DNA of 64,000 bases, taken from positions 62,001 to 126,000 of the forward strand of contig QLIY01000082.1 in assembly GCA_003260075.1 (NCBI GenBank), given 5' to 3'. Origin of the DNA: Phallusia mammillata. Its lineage: Eukaryota; Chordata; Ascidiacea; Phlebobranchia; Ascidiidae. Position 1 is the first letter of the stretch; each line of letters begins with the position of its first letter. Positions 25,889 to 40,800 of this stretch are shown here, piece by piece. Made by a program: the position numbers and the translations under genes. A model generated the notes under the pieces. That model saw only the letters and a list, made by a program, of their open reading frames with translations, was not told where the DNA came from and did not search any database.

Positions 25889-28800
25889 CTAAAAAGCAAA
25901 TGCTCATGTCATCATCAAACGTTTGAACAATAAAGCATGTCGCTTTTTACAGGTATTTGGGCAGTTATTTTCACCATTAGGCTTTAAATTAATCCAACTA
26001 AAGTAACAAATCAACCCATAGTTTTTGCATCAAGGATACAATAATGGTAAAATTTCTTTAACTGTTTTAGGTTCAACAAATCGCTTTGAGTTCAACAAAA
26101 GTCCAAGTAAAAAGTAATTAAAAATGAACTTACTTGTATCTGTCTACTTTCGTCGAACTCCCAATCTTCTGACGCACTGTGGTTGTTCACTTCATTATCC
26201 ACCATTGAATCCAAGCGCTGTTATTTGCATATTAAAGTCAGAAGTTTAGAGTATGTGATTTACATACACCTCATATAGTTTATAATTGTATTTAAAGAGG
26301 AGAATGTATTACAACTCTTACACACTTGCATTGCAAATTTGTCTTTGAAACTGTGTTTGCACAGGGTGTGATTAGTTAGTTATATACAGTCATACATTCT
26401 CCACATCTTTATTGAATTCAAACTTTCAAAATCGTTCAATTGGCAAACTGAACGTTAACAAAAAAAAATTCTGAGTATGAATTGGGGGGGGGGACAAAAG
26501 CTAAAATTAAAGTTTCCTATTTTGAGGGCCTGTGTGTGAGCCACTGGGTCATCAGAGTTCAAACTTTACGAGGATCAAACTTGGATCACTAACTAATATG
26601 TGTGTAAATTTGAATCACTCTTTCTTGATCAAACGCTAGGAACAAATCAGCATTAGACAGGAAAAAAGAAAAAAATACAGACAAAAAAATAAGTGTCCCC
26701 ATCAGGAAAGGGACCCATAATTAAGTAAACTCTACATTTTAGGATAAATATTGCTCGTATTTTTATGTTTATTTACCTGAGTGTCATCAGAAGTTTGAGA
26801 TTGACCCCATTCATTTTCTTGGGGGGGGGGGAAACTTAACTTCAACAAAAGAAAACTTTGGGTATAATTTAAAATCAGGCAGAAATATTTGAGCCACTCT
26901 AAACAGTGATCAACAATCACTGTGGGCCTGTGTGTGAGCCACTGGGTCATCAGAGTTCAAACTTTAAAAGGATCAAACTTGGATAACTAACTAAAATGTT
27001 TGTTAATTTGAAAATGCTTGATGCACTCCTTCTTGACCAAACCTTTGAAACAAATCAGCATTAGACAGGAAAAAAAGAAAAAATCAAACGAAAACAATGC
27101 GTGTCGCCATCAGGGAAAGGACTCATAATAACAGGAACTCCACATTCTAGCATATACATTGCTTGTATTTTTGTGTTTAACTACCTGAGTGTCATCAGAA
27201 GTTTGAGATTGACCCCATTCATTTTCTTGTTCCAGTGATTGTTGAATGAGTCGAGCAACCTGCAAAAGTTTGTGGTATTTTGTAAATCCAACTTGAAAAT
27301 AAGAAGCACTGCAAATGTCCCAACCCCATCAGAGACTATAAAACTAAATTTATGTGGACTGACATCATGCCAGGCTCATTTAAGGTGTTATATCGAATCA
27401 GTTGGTAGCATTCCCATATGGCAGTAGTTCTCAAACTGTGCGTCGCAACGCCCTGGTGCATCGTTTCAATTTTCCAAGGGCGTCGCAGAATTGTTCCGTT
27501 CCGTGCCTTTTTGTTGTTGTATCATTAACTTTTATTTGCTGTTGCGTCGCAAGTCCAGAAAACTTTTCCAGGGGCGTCGCAACAAAAAAAAGTTTGAGAA
27601 CCACTGCCATATGGCAAGGCACTGACTAGAAAAATCCAGCCTGCAGTGGGATTCGAACCCACGACAGGAGTCTTTGCGGGACTCCTGCTCTACCAACTAA
27701 GCTACACAGGCTCAGTGGTGAAGCCGCTGAAAATCGAATCACAAACACCGTTGCCTGCCTTGTATGCTGCACATGTCAGCTTCGTAGTATTGGATCGCCA
27801 GACTATGTTCATCTTAACTTATATTATGTGGACTGGTTCAATACCTCTGATTCCTCGTTGCCTTCTTGTTCCCGTCCGATCTTGAACTGCACCAGACCAC
27901 TTGTGTTACGTAACACTGAGCCAGCATAAGCCTGTGTCACACCAACGAGTGAATTGCCATCTACTTCGATAATCTGATCATTCACCTTGATTCTAAACAC
28001 AAAAAACGCGGTTATTGCCACTGTAAAGGTATATTGATCAGTAACATGTATTTTACCTTTCATACAAAAATATAAAAAACAGCAATACGTATTTTGTCTA
28101 CTGCCATACTTCAAAACACTGTAAAAATTTTAGTTATAACCAGGGAGTCAAACCACTCGCCCTACAGGTTCAGGTTCTGTTTGGGTTTTTAGGAATGTAT
28201 ATTATGCGGTATTGAAAACTATCTGGTCCAAACAGGTTCGTGGTTCAAACCTGATCAAATCCCCTTCGTGTCATTTTAATTCTACTCATCATCAACACAA
28301 TTTTGTTAACCCCAAAAGGATTATAACTGCACACTACATCTCACAATCATTCTTACCATAAACCCAAATTGCTGAGTCAGCACCATAAACGCCTATACTC
28401 CCGTTGCGCCACCTACCGGAAATTCCCAGACCGGGCGCAAGCCAAAGTCCAATGTTAGTAGCTCTACCTTACAATTCATTATTTCTGACATGCCCTACAG
28501 TTGTGATCTCCTGCATTGTTTAGTAGTTTGTTCTGAAACCAATAGTTTTGTGGTGGCGATCACTTAAAAATAATACAGGTTGCATTTTTACTGGTTTGGT
28601 TCTGGTACAGATTCAACGCCAAACAAAATATGGAGTTTGACTCCTGGCTGGGATTCTTAGAAAATGTAATTGATGGTTTAATGATTTTGGTTTATGGTTC
28701 AGGTTCAGTTTCATTTCGGACTGCTTTAAAGATAGTTATATTGTTTGTACTCTACCTGCCGTCAATATCTGCCGCTCCATTTGGAGTCACAGACTTCACA

Positions 28801-31800
28801 AATATTCCCAGTTTTTCGAGCCCAGCATCTGCTCCAACCCCCATTCCAATGATACTGATACCCAGACCACCAGAACCTGGGAGAAAAAAGTAACACTGTA
28901 AATATGTTTTCTGACCAACATGGTAAAAAAAAATGAAGAAATGTCAAAACAGGTGCAGTTCATAAAAAATCTGTGGGAATACCTGTTTCAATCTAAATTT
29001 AATTTCTAGTGTAGCAGAATATTACCCAAAGATGTTGTGTATATTTAGGACAATGATCAGTTTACATCCCTTTTTGATATTGTTTAATGATTTAAGCACA
29101 GGTTTTTCCTAGTGAATAAAGGTGATAAATAGTGTTTTCTATGCGAATAACTTTGAAACGAACGCTTTTTCACAGCAACTTTTGAACCAGATCTGAAGCT
29201 GATTAAGCATATCTAAACATTATTTCAATGGATAAAAACTTGGACACGAGATGGTGATAGAGAGTCTTTCCGTAACTACTCAGCAACACACTACACTCTT
29301 ACGTGTATTAAATAAAAACCAACAGCTGTATGATAAACGTAACAGAAACATGCGGTAAAATTTTACAAACAAATCAATATTGTCATTAAAGCAGGAGACA
29401 GTTCACCTTTAAATAACTCGACATCAAATACTTCCATCTGTTCAACCCTCTTTTCAAGCTCGTACTCAGCAGAGGCAGAAACTGGATCAACGTCGTCATT
29501 ACAACGATCGTATTCACTCGTTGCGTGCGTTAGGAAAACCTGAAAGTGAAACAAGATTCAATTTACAAGGGTTTCGTGGATAATTAACAATCTATGAAAG
29601 TCTTGGGTTTCCAATGGTGGATAGATTTGCTTATATATCGTTGTGTTCAATCGAAACCGTTTAACAAACACCAGTTTAAACGCTGATGTACACATTTATC
29701 ATTAAATTAACGAGTTAAAAAAATTGCAACCAAATCAAAGAAAATCAAATGATGAAATAGCCAAAGTAGTGTCAAATATACTGTTAAAATATCTTAATTA
29801 TAATACACAAAGCTGATTAAAGGCGTTATACTGAAAAGAATCAATTTTAACTAACACTTTTCACAAACTGAACAATTACAGTGATTGTACATAGATTTTT
29901 CAAACGACTTTAAATATGACAAAAACCCTTGCAGTCTGGGTAACCAAAAACAATGACATGTGTGTGACATCATCAAGAAAGGTTAATTACGTCATAAACG
30001 GCAACAAGCGGACAATTAGGAATTGGAAATCGTCACAGAAGGACAATAAAACGCGAGGTAGCTATTAGGATTCAATGCGAGACAATTAGACGATTGTGAC
30101 GCAACAGAAACGGATGAAGAGCGATTATTATCTAACACATGCGGTCGCTGAAAACGCTACAATGCAAAGAGGAAATGTCACCAGGACAATTGGTCGGTTG
30201 CATTAGGTGAACACTGACATTTTAACAGGAAAGCAATGTTATTATTATTTACATTTGGATAATACCACTGCTTGCGTATACCGCCTTGCTCTTTTAAATC
30301 CAGTTTCTTTACAACAGAAAACACAGTTCCTTGGAACACTGTGTACGCATCTGTTTATAAAGTAAATGATAAAAAACGGCCCAAATAGAAGTAAAAAGCG
30401 ACATGCTTTATTGCTGAAACGTTTCGCCAAATGCTCATGCCATCATCAGCGATATGAAGGGCCATAGAAGTTCTTTACAATGTTTTCTTTGCCTTAGCTA
30501 ATTCCGTTTTCGTTAAACAATCCCAAAACACGGAATTCAACACATATTATGTTTTTAAGGAACCCTTTACACGGACTTGAAAAGTAATTTAATCGAAAAC
30601 ATAACTAGCAGAGAACTCGTGTACATGGAATACATCTTGGTGCAAACGTTTAAACCTGCACTGATCATGACAACAGTGATTGTTTGATCCGTCTGCATGA
30701 TGTATTCTGTATACACAAGTTCTGGCAGTTATGTTTTTGATTATATTATGTTTGTTCCGACTGGAAGGGGGGGGGGGACTTGTTTATATGGAATACTTCT
30801 TGGTGCAAACGTTTAAACCTGCACTGATGATGACAACAGTGATTATTTGATCCGTCTGCATGATATATTCTGTATACACATGTTCTGGCAGTTATGTTTT
30901 TGATTATATTATGTTTGTTCCGACTGGAAANATGGTTGAGCTTCTGTTGATATGTTGGTTTAGTTCATGGCGCCTTACATGCGTAAACAACCTACCCCAC
31001 AAATACCATGTGATAGGAAACCAGCAAATAGCGAAAATACGCGGAAGATTCTCCCATTTCCTGACCACGCACCACTGCACCAACGAAAAGTGTGTGGGCC
31101 GGGCTTTGCTTTGCAGTAGTTTGTTGACAGAATGGCTCAAGTGGAAATCAAGTGTGGGAAATGAACTTCTGTGGTAGGCGGGAACTCAGCCAACGAACTG
31201 ACTGTAGTAAAGTATCCTGGGGTTGGCAGCATTGAAACTCTCAAGCCAAAGCAAAAATATCGGAATTTTGTCCATTAAACAGCGATCAATTTTCACATTT
31301 TTGTTTTCAATGTGGGGGGGGGGGCGGAAGATTCTCCCATTTCCTGACCACGCACCACTGCACCAACGAAAAGTGTGTGGGCCGGGCTTTGCTTTGCAGT
31401 AGTTTGTTGACAGAATGGCTCAAGTGGAAATCAAGTGTGGGGGGGGGGTTCGGTATAAAAATACACTTGCCAGAAGAGCTCTGTAAATTTGATATGAAGT
31501 CTGACAGCAACAGCTTATATATTGATATGTTGGTTTAGTTCATGGCGCCTTACATGCGTAAGGGGGGGGGGATGAAATTGGGAAAAGATTTTTTTTCGCC
31601 ACTTGCGTTAAAAACGACATTGATGTGTTGGCGGCCTTTATGGAACGTCGAAACGTCGGTATAAAAATACACTTGCCAGAAGAGCTCTATAAATTTGATA
31701 TGAAGTCTGACAGCAACATCTTATATATTGATATGTTGGTTTAGTTCATGGCGCCTTACATGCGTAAACAACCTACCCCACAAATACCATGTGATAGGAA

Positions 31801-34800
31801 ACCAGCAAATAGCGAAAATACTCCCATTTCCTGACTACGCACCACTGCACCAACGAAAAGTGTGTGGGCCGGGCTTCGCTTTGCAGTAGTTTGTTGACAG
31901 AATGGCTCAAGTGGAAATCAAGTGTGGGAAATGAACTTCTGTGGTAGGCGGAAATCTTAGCCAACGAACTAACTGTAGTAAAGTATCCTGGGGTGGCAGC
32001 ATTGAAACTCTCAAGCCAAAGCAAAAAGATCGGAATTTTGTCCATTAAACAGCGATAAATTTTCACATTTTTGTTTTCAATGTATTAATAGCACGAATTT
32101 TTTACGTTAAATTTTACTCTTTCGAAAAAAAAAAACTTTTTTGAAGTGTCTACTAGTTAGATATGTTGTAGAAATATTTCGTTTATGTTTAACAACACTT
32201 ATTAGTTTGATATTCTTGGGCAAAATGGTAAAATTGTGGCTGTAATTTTACTTAAAATAAACATTTTTTTCGAAAAACAATCACAAAAATTTGAAATTCC
32301 ACGTTACAGACGCGAATAAAAACATTTTTAACCCGTTTATCTAAAAATCTCCAAACACAGTCAAATCGGAAATCAGCGTTCGTGAGAAAATCGCGAAATG
32401 CGTCCTTGAAGCGGCGATTCGAAAACCATTGTGACGTCGCAGTCGTGTCAGCTGTGACAGAGCGCGAAGTTTCGTAACGCTCCAGTGACAATGAAAAGAA
32501 TTGGGAGCTTCGAATTGCAGCATTCGTGTGACGGTCGACAAAGAGATTGGAAACAAAGTTTCGTTTATGGCAGATCAAATGATAAAAGCCGAATAATTTG
32601 ACGGATCACAAACCCGAGTTTGCTAAATAAACTTTGTGTGTTGTTGATTTCACCAACGCTTGACTAAAGTGTGGAAAACGAACGAAAACGCGACAAGTTT
32701 TTAAACTCTTTCTGAAATGTATTTTTTTAAGTCCATTTATACTTTTCTTTTAACAAATCTCAAAGCGATTCCTTTAATGTTTTATTTAGTCATTGATATT
32801 TGGCACAGCTCAAAGACTTTTCCGACTTGTGCCCTGTGTTCTCAAGCATCTGCCATTCTTTTTGTGGTAAACATAATTATATTTTAACATCCCAAAAAAA
32901 CTGTGATTTTTAACTTGTGTTAGCCACGTAAGAGGTTAACCAAATTCCTCTAAACCAGGTTTCCAACGTTAAAATCTATTCTGCAGACGAAACATTTACC
33001 TAAAGTCCGTTTGCCGGACAAAGTTGCATTTGGGTGTTTAAAAAGCATTTGCCAGCTCCCAAAAATCATCCTACAGACCCTTTGGGTCTACGACCACAGG
33101 TAAAGCACCACTACTCCAAACTATAAAAAATTAAGTACCAGTAGGAACTAAATGCAAGGTTTGGGCGAATGCTTACAGCATTATGACAGTGTGTTTGTAA
33201 AGTAAAGCGTTGTCCCGATTACCACTACACAACAAATGTATGTTCCATTCTGTACGACTGTCCATCGATTTCTCGTGATAATTATCACAGTGTTGTTACG
33301 TTGATAATAGCGATTGATGACGTAATAGAGTGATTGATAAAACACTTCCGTTTCGCCGGGAACGGAAACAAGCGATGCAGACAAATTACAATCATTATTG
33401 CAGCACGTTACAATGATTTGCTTACTAACAGTCGGTAACATAGTGAAATTGAATAAGTTTGGACTACACAAGTTCCACCAGTTTCATAAGTGACGCACCC
33501 GATCGTGTAAATTAGGTTCTGAAACCGAATATTCGACAGTTTTGCCCAACAAATTCAGCCTAAAAGTTAGTCGTATGTTACGCTTTTGGCACAATAACAT
33601 AAGTTTGGCTACAAGGCAATGTGTTACTAACATTTTAACGATCTTTGTTTGGAACCAAAGTCACACCAAAGAATTTACACAATTTAAAAGCATAAATGTG
33701 AAAACGCCTAATCTGTTAACAAAAAATTGACCAAGTAAACATGACTGACCAACTTTAATATGCCAAGGGTTTTAGGGGTGCAATTGGACATTACAACCAC
33801 AATTTCTACAAAGTTATGCCCTAATACACACTCATTGAGCCCTATTTAAATGTTCCTGTGGTTGTTTTAAACCACCTACAGTACACCCTGGTACAGTGGG
33901 AACTTTAAACCTACATGACGGATTGGAAAACCGGATACAACATGTGACACCCACACAGCTAAAACATTTAAACACCGACATAATGAAATCCTGCAACGGA
34001 AGGCAAACAATATGATATGAGTTAATTTCCACCAACACATGTGTTTGCATCTCCACAAACTTGCTTTTAGAATTATGGTTGGTGGTAAAATACTGTTCTT
34101 TGCTGCAATCAAATACTTTTTTTTCCCACATAGTGTTTTGCACCAATAAAAAGTTTTAGGAAATTTTTCTATTGCAAGGAGTCGGGGCATATTGTGTATC
34201 ATTCAAATGCTGATAGAGCATAAAACTCTTTAAAAAATTAACATAGCTATCAATGACTTTTATGTATTGTGAATATTTTTGAGTAAAATTAACAACTTTA
34301 TGCCGAAAACCTGTGCCTCGCCAAATCTGTTTGATGCCACAATTGGACATAAACAACTTTACATCTTCACAACAAGGGCAATGCGGGGGGGGGGATGTTG
34401 TGAATATTTTTGAGTAAAATTAAAACTTTATGCCGAAAACTCGTGCCTCGCCAAATCTGTTTGATACCACAATTGGACATAAACAACTTTACATCTTCAC
34501 AACAAGGGCAATGCATAATGTATCAGTTTGTATTAAAACATGCCAGTTGGTATTTAAAAAATCAATGCAAGCCAATTCAGTGCACGTGATGCATTTCTTG
34601 TGGTATTTGCCTTGAGATGTTGTAGTCATCAATTACAACACTTTAAAGGCAGCAAAAGTATATTTTTTCGAGGCACCGTCCAACAAAATACTTATGATCT
34701 TTTTTTCAAAAAGTCATAATAGAGTGTTTTTATGGAGTTTCAGGAATAAATTGAAGTTTAAACAATAAAGGAAACCAAAAAAAAAAAGATTAACCCAAAA

Positions 34801-37800
34801 GGTGTACATCAGGGGTCGGCAACCTTTTAGGCGACGCGTGCCAATTTACTTGTTGTTTCCATGCCTCAATGCCCTCGCATGCCAACGTTTTTCTAAATAA
34901 TAGTGGTTCGTGTCAGCAGATATCAATAATAATGAGAAAGCAGAGTGTTTTGTACATGTAAGACTGAATTTTAAGACAATGGCATGATAAAAACTATAAA
35001 CAAGCAGTGTAACAGGTTAAATTGTTACTTCAATATAAACACGCAAATCGTTCGGCGTGCCATGAAAAACGACTTAGCGTGCCAACCTTGGCTAGCGTGC
35101 CAACCTTGGCACNGCCATGAAAAACGACTTAGCGTGCCAACCTTGGCACGCGTGCCAGGGGTTGCCGACCCCTGGTGTACATGCTGAAGAAATAGGCCAT
35201 TGACCACAATGCATACAGTGGATAATTTTTTTGGGCTACAAATGTTACAGATAAATTATTCAAGCTGAAAACAATCAAACAGTTCAAACTTTCAAATGCT
35301 CCAAAACGACATGGCTAAAAAAACACTTAAATAGGTTTATAACATTGAGGGCAGCACACAGTGTGAAAAGGCAATTGGACTTCCTGAACTGAATTTCAAA
35401 CCAGCACAAATTTACAACCTTTTTTTGAAGTCACAGCTCCTGCAGCGTGAATGGATCCCTTAGGGTGGGTTTTTGGCAAACAACTACCAGGTACCAGGTA
35501 TAACAGGCAAGCTTACTACAAAAGCAATCAAGCATCTTGTTGTGAGTCACTTATTGCCCCAAGAGCAACTCCCAATATGCGAACAAGAATTTTTGAACAC
35601 TTGTTTTGGTCGTAGAGACTAGATTGATTGGTTATGGGCTAGTGGGCAAAGGTACAAATGTTTCAAAGTTCTGCAGCTGATAAAAAATCTTTTTGTATTC
35701 CCAAAAAAGTTGTTAATTCAAAACCAATTGGCTCAATTGGATTTCTCGTTTACCAAAACAGCCCAATACGTCCGTCCATAAAAGGTACTGTAAAAAGCAC
35801 AAATCACAACAAATCAAAAACGCCATGAATGCTCACATGATTTATGTGGTCTTGATGAACAACATTGTTTGTGTGAAAAGTACATAAAACAGCTTGACAA
35901 CAGCGCATCCCACAAAACAAACATGCCATTCTAATGTCACAATGTTATAATACAACATTGTCCAACATTACACGGGGGGGGGGGAAATCAAAAACGCCAT
36001 GAATGCTCACATGATTTACGTGGTCTTGATGAACAACATTGTTTGTGTGACAAGTACATAAAACAGCTTGACAACAGCGCATCCCACAAAACAAACATAC
36101 CATTCTAATGTCACAATGTTATAATACAACATTGTCCAACATTACACTCCAATGAATACTAATCCCCAAACAGCCGTAGTGTTAAGATAAAGTGCACAGT
36201 TGGTTTTGTGGATCGCTTGTTAATATGTTTGCAGAGCTGAGAGTTTGTGTAAGATCGGACATAATGCTTTTAGTGCACGGAAGCGACACAAAAATGTTTA
36301 AACATCGGCCAATGGTAAATCATTTACTAACAGTTGATTGCTACTGAAATTGATTTTTCTAAAATCACTGTAGCTTCAATTGCAACATATTGTCTTTTGG
36401 CGCACAAATACTTTTGTTTAAAAGCAGAAAAAATACACCAAAACCAAAACTATGTTTTGAAACAAACCATTTCCTCAAAATGTAACAATTGCACCCATTC
36501 AACAGCACTGACGGTTTAAGACATAAATCATTGACTGTTTCTGGCAGATTGTATGCACAAAATATAATCGATGTCATTTCCTTGGAAGCCAAAAGGTTTC
36601 GGAATAATGTTTTGGCATTTGTCAAACACACACCAGACAATGTACTGATACATTATGTGTTCGCATACATCCACAAAAATTGTTATTCATCATTAAATTT
36701 AAACAAAGTTGTCTTGGCCATCATTAACCAATATGAGATCATTAGCAACGTAGCTACTTTTTAAGGTTTGAATGTATCATCTGTATTTTAAGTTTGTTTG
36801 ATGAGATTTCAACTGTTTTGTGCCAATGACACTTTTAAAAATGGCACCTACATTAGGAAATTTATTATCAACACAAAACATGTACTTTGTAACTTTGCAC
36901 CAGTTAAACGAACAAGAAATTTTTGGAAGAAATTCTAGGACAATTTAACACCAATTAGGAAGCATATAAATATCTTTAAAATAGGAACTAATGCCAGGCA
37001 ATTGGCAAAAGTTTCAGTCATAAAAGAAGCTATAGAGTCAAGATTCTGGGGGGGGGGGAAAAACAAGTACTTTGTAACTTTGCACCAGTTAAACGAACGA
37101 ACAAGAAATTGTTTTGAGAAATTCTAGGACAATTTAACACCAATTAAGAAGCATAAAAATATCTTTAAAATAGGAACTAATGCCAGGCAATTGGCACAAG
37201 TTTCAGTCCTAAAAGAAGCTATAGAGTCAAGATTCTGAGAATTTCTGTGTAACATGAGATCGGTAGCACACCTGAGCGACACAATGACGCCCAAAGTAAA
37301 GTTTGGAGACTCACAAGTCAGGAAATGTCAACAAACCAACCAAACGCCCACTACTTCTAAAGTAAATGAGTTTCAAAGCTCTGTACCGTGTTTGCATGAC
37401 ATATCATACACAAGTTTTCCATCAGTAGTTTAAAGTTGTTTAAAAATCCAATAAAAATATTATCCCAACCGAACTAATTCAATATCATATTTATGACTAA
37501 TTTTCTCATGGATTTTAAGTCATATGCTGTTTGTTTTAAATTATATTATTAAGTCATCTGAGAGTCAGTATAAAGAAAAGAGAACTTAGTAGATTTTATT
37601 TCAATAACACACTAAACATGCCTATACTTAGGTGGAATATAAATATCTGTTCAAAAATGGTCCGTGACTTAAGACTTACCACAGTTTACAGTCTACACAT
37701 TGTAAGTCATGAATAAATCAAACTGGTAAAGAAGATACATTTGACCTTTTGTGTGTATTCCAGCTAAAAGTAGAATAACACCTGACGTATACTGAAGGCC

Positions 37801-40800
37801 TAAGGCACTGAAACATGCCAACAAAGCATGAATGTATGAACACCAAGATGTGTTGAAAGTTTTAACATCTTGCATTGTTTACAAGTTTGCTAATAGCTTG
37901 AAAGTGCTGCTGTACAACTGACATGTGTTTTAACTTGCTGGCTTGTGGGATACCGTTTACTACAACAACATTTAAATTGCTACCGAGATTGACTTGAAAC
38001 AGCATAGCTCTCTATTTATTACAGACATTTTTAAGCAATAAAATAAAAGGAGTTATCTGAATGGGGGGGGGGGCGTATACTGAAGGCCTAAGGCACTGAA
38101 ACATACCAACAAAGCATGAATGTATTAACACCAATGTGTGTTGAAAGTTTCAACATTTTGCATCATTTACAAGTATGCTAATAGCTTGAAAGTGCTGCTG
38201 TACAACTGGCATGTGTCTTAACTTGCTGGCTTGTGGGATACCGTTTACTACAACAACATTCAAATTGCTACCGAGGTTGACTTGAAACAGCATAGCTCTC
38301 TCTTTATTACAGACATTTTTAAGCAATAAAATAAAAGGAGTTATCTGAATGATAGTTAGTTTTATAGGTTTAGTAAAAACCTAAGAAATATCACCACAAA
38401 TGCATTTAATGGTGCAAAAGTTTTATCCAAATCGAACAGTTGATTAATACAAGTTATAGCTTAACATAGAACAACTTATTAAACTGGTGTGTCTTTTAGA
38501 AAGATAACCAATATGTAGAAATAAATGACAATTTATATGTACAAGTTATAAGTTAGGCTGGCAACAAAATTAGTCACCATAAAAACGGTGGGTCCAAAAA
38601 AAAATAAGCTCTGAACTTCAAGACAATGAAGTGAAGTAATCAAGGGGGGGGGGCAAAAATAAATGACAATTTATATGTACAAGTTATAAGTTAGGCTGGC
38701 AACGAAATTAGTCACCATAAAAACGGTGGGTCAAAAAAAAAATAAGCTCTGAACTTCAAGACAATGAAGTGAAGTAATCAACGCACAAAGTCCCTCTGAA
38801 CTTTGCAAACTGTCTTGTGATAAAAACAACTCACTTGTATTGGTGAAGTGCTGAAACAGACTTTAGTGTGTTGATGGAAGATGGTGTCCTCGCCTCCTTC
38901 ATCAGAGGAAGATGCATTTTCAGACAAACCCTTTGTCTCATAGTAATACAGTCCTCGGTGATCAGTCAGGATTTCTGAATCTTGTTGTTCATCATTTTCA
39001 ACTTCTAAAAATAATAAATGACACAAATTTTTCAATTTTCTGGTTTTGGCATTCAATTTTGTCCGATTTCAAACTGTGAAAATGGATTACTTTATTCATT
39101 GAAAAATGTATTTTAGCAGATATTACTGCAAATTAATTCAGATTTATAATGTACAATGTGCTACATTTTGCAAATAATAATGACAATCTTTAATTCTGCT
39201 GCAAAAAAGATGTTCTCAATTTACCCATTTTGATTTTGCAGGAATTCATTGACACTTCCTTAAATAAAAAGAGAAAAAATGCCATTAGAAAATAAAAATA
39301 TTGCTTCCTATTTACCATCAGAAGTAAAATGTTGTTGAACATGATCTTCATCGCCATGGTAACTCTCCTTGTCTTCGTTTTCACTTTCTCGATTTACCTT
39401 GAGAGAAATAATTTCAGTAAATGACCTATTTGCATTACCAAAACCTTACTGCGCCCATCTTTAAGACAGGCATTATATGTTTGAATAAATAACAAATAAC
39501 AAGCTGCTGACAGTACACACTGTTTCAACCCATAAGGTCTCATCGCGCAGAACAGGTGAGGAATGGGTTTTTGCCTTGTTACTCCCAACAAACTGGAGTG
39601 CTGTTGAATGGCTACACTAACCAACACGGCTAATCTCTCGTCACCACCTGCACTGATGATAACTTTTAGGTTGAAACTGTGTACACTGGCTGCAGCTTAT
39701 CATTTATTGGCTCTATGCTTTTACAACAACCAATAAATTTTCATAACATCACTTACTTCATAGCTTACAGGTCCTTCATCATCAGATTCTTGATCCGAGT
39801 CAGAATGAACGTCTTTAAACTTTTCTTCTTCATATCCATTGACGAGGACACTTTCCTTTAATTCAGAAGCTGCCGGGGCCTGCCCTGATGCAGCAATGTT
39901 AGCAGATGGAGTCGTTCCATCCTGTGTAATAACTTCTGTCGACTGTTCTGTATCTAAGTGCACAGTATCTTGCAGGCCCAGTGCCTTAAATATGCTGCTG
40001 GTCAATGGGGACTGCTGAGAAATTGAAGATTTTTCCAAGAAAGAGTCAGACTCATAGGAAAGTTTGTTAGGGCGGGAATTCTCAGTCCCAATGGAATGAC
40101 TCTTTTTCAATTCAATTGTGTCCTTTGGCATCGATGTAGGAGTTTGATAATGTCCAGAGTTCACCAGCTCTGCATTTGGAGATGTGTCAGGCAACGGAGG
40201 TGATGGTATTTCAGGGGGATCATGACTCTCGGCAACAGGAATGATTAGATTTGCGTCCAACGAAATGGTTGAGCTTCTGTATGTGCTTGATTTTGATACT
40301 TGAGGTTCAGTTTCAACTTCACGTTCAACTGGAGTTGAATTGACTTGGCTCAAAGATGAATCAGAACTGCTGGAAATTGTTGATTCTGAATTTTTACCCT
40401 CGGTCTCCAGTAAATTCAACTTTTCCGACACAAGATTTGAAATTGTGTTCGGTGAATCGGTCCGTGATTTGTTTCCTGACACTAGAGAGTTTTCAGGAGG
40501 ACGGACACCGGAAGGCACTGCAGACAATGGCGTTGCTGTGTTGTAATTGTAAGGCGATATAAACACAGAATCTGAGGCATCAGATTGAGAGCTAGCTGAC
40601 TGTCTACTGTTATCTAAACTTCTTGAGTTCGAGTCGGAGGAAACACGATTAGTTGAAACAACTGGTTCTTTGGACGCAGGCTTTTTAGCCTCATTTGATA
40701 TTGCTTCCAAATATTTATTCACATAAACTGAGTCACTTTCCACTATCACCATACTGCTAGGCCTTTCTGCAGCTGGGGTTGGTGGGCGTTTGGACACTGA

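Larger units (their letters stand above)
29540..38834 (-). other. Largest neurabin intron (9.3 kb), no gene recognised
   Basis: The intron separates exon 7 (PP1 motif) from exon 8. It contains stacked haplotype copies and one clear hAT-like element (34810-35174). It also has a G+C-richer stretch at about 32280-32560 with a CRE-like TGACGTCG near 32430. ORFs here are short and unlike any family I know. The copied blocks include 34263-34384/34395-34515, 35810-35974/35986-36147, 36883-37047/37059-37238, 37786-38062/38074-38351 and 38519-38643/38654-38780. Confidence 0.75.

Noticed and set aside
32252-32578. 108-codon ORF with a G+C-rich stretch as a gene
   Set aside because: Low-complexity protein, no splice partners and no recognisable motif; only the CRE-like site is worth noting.
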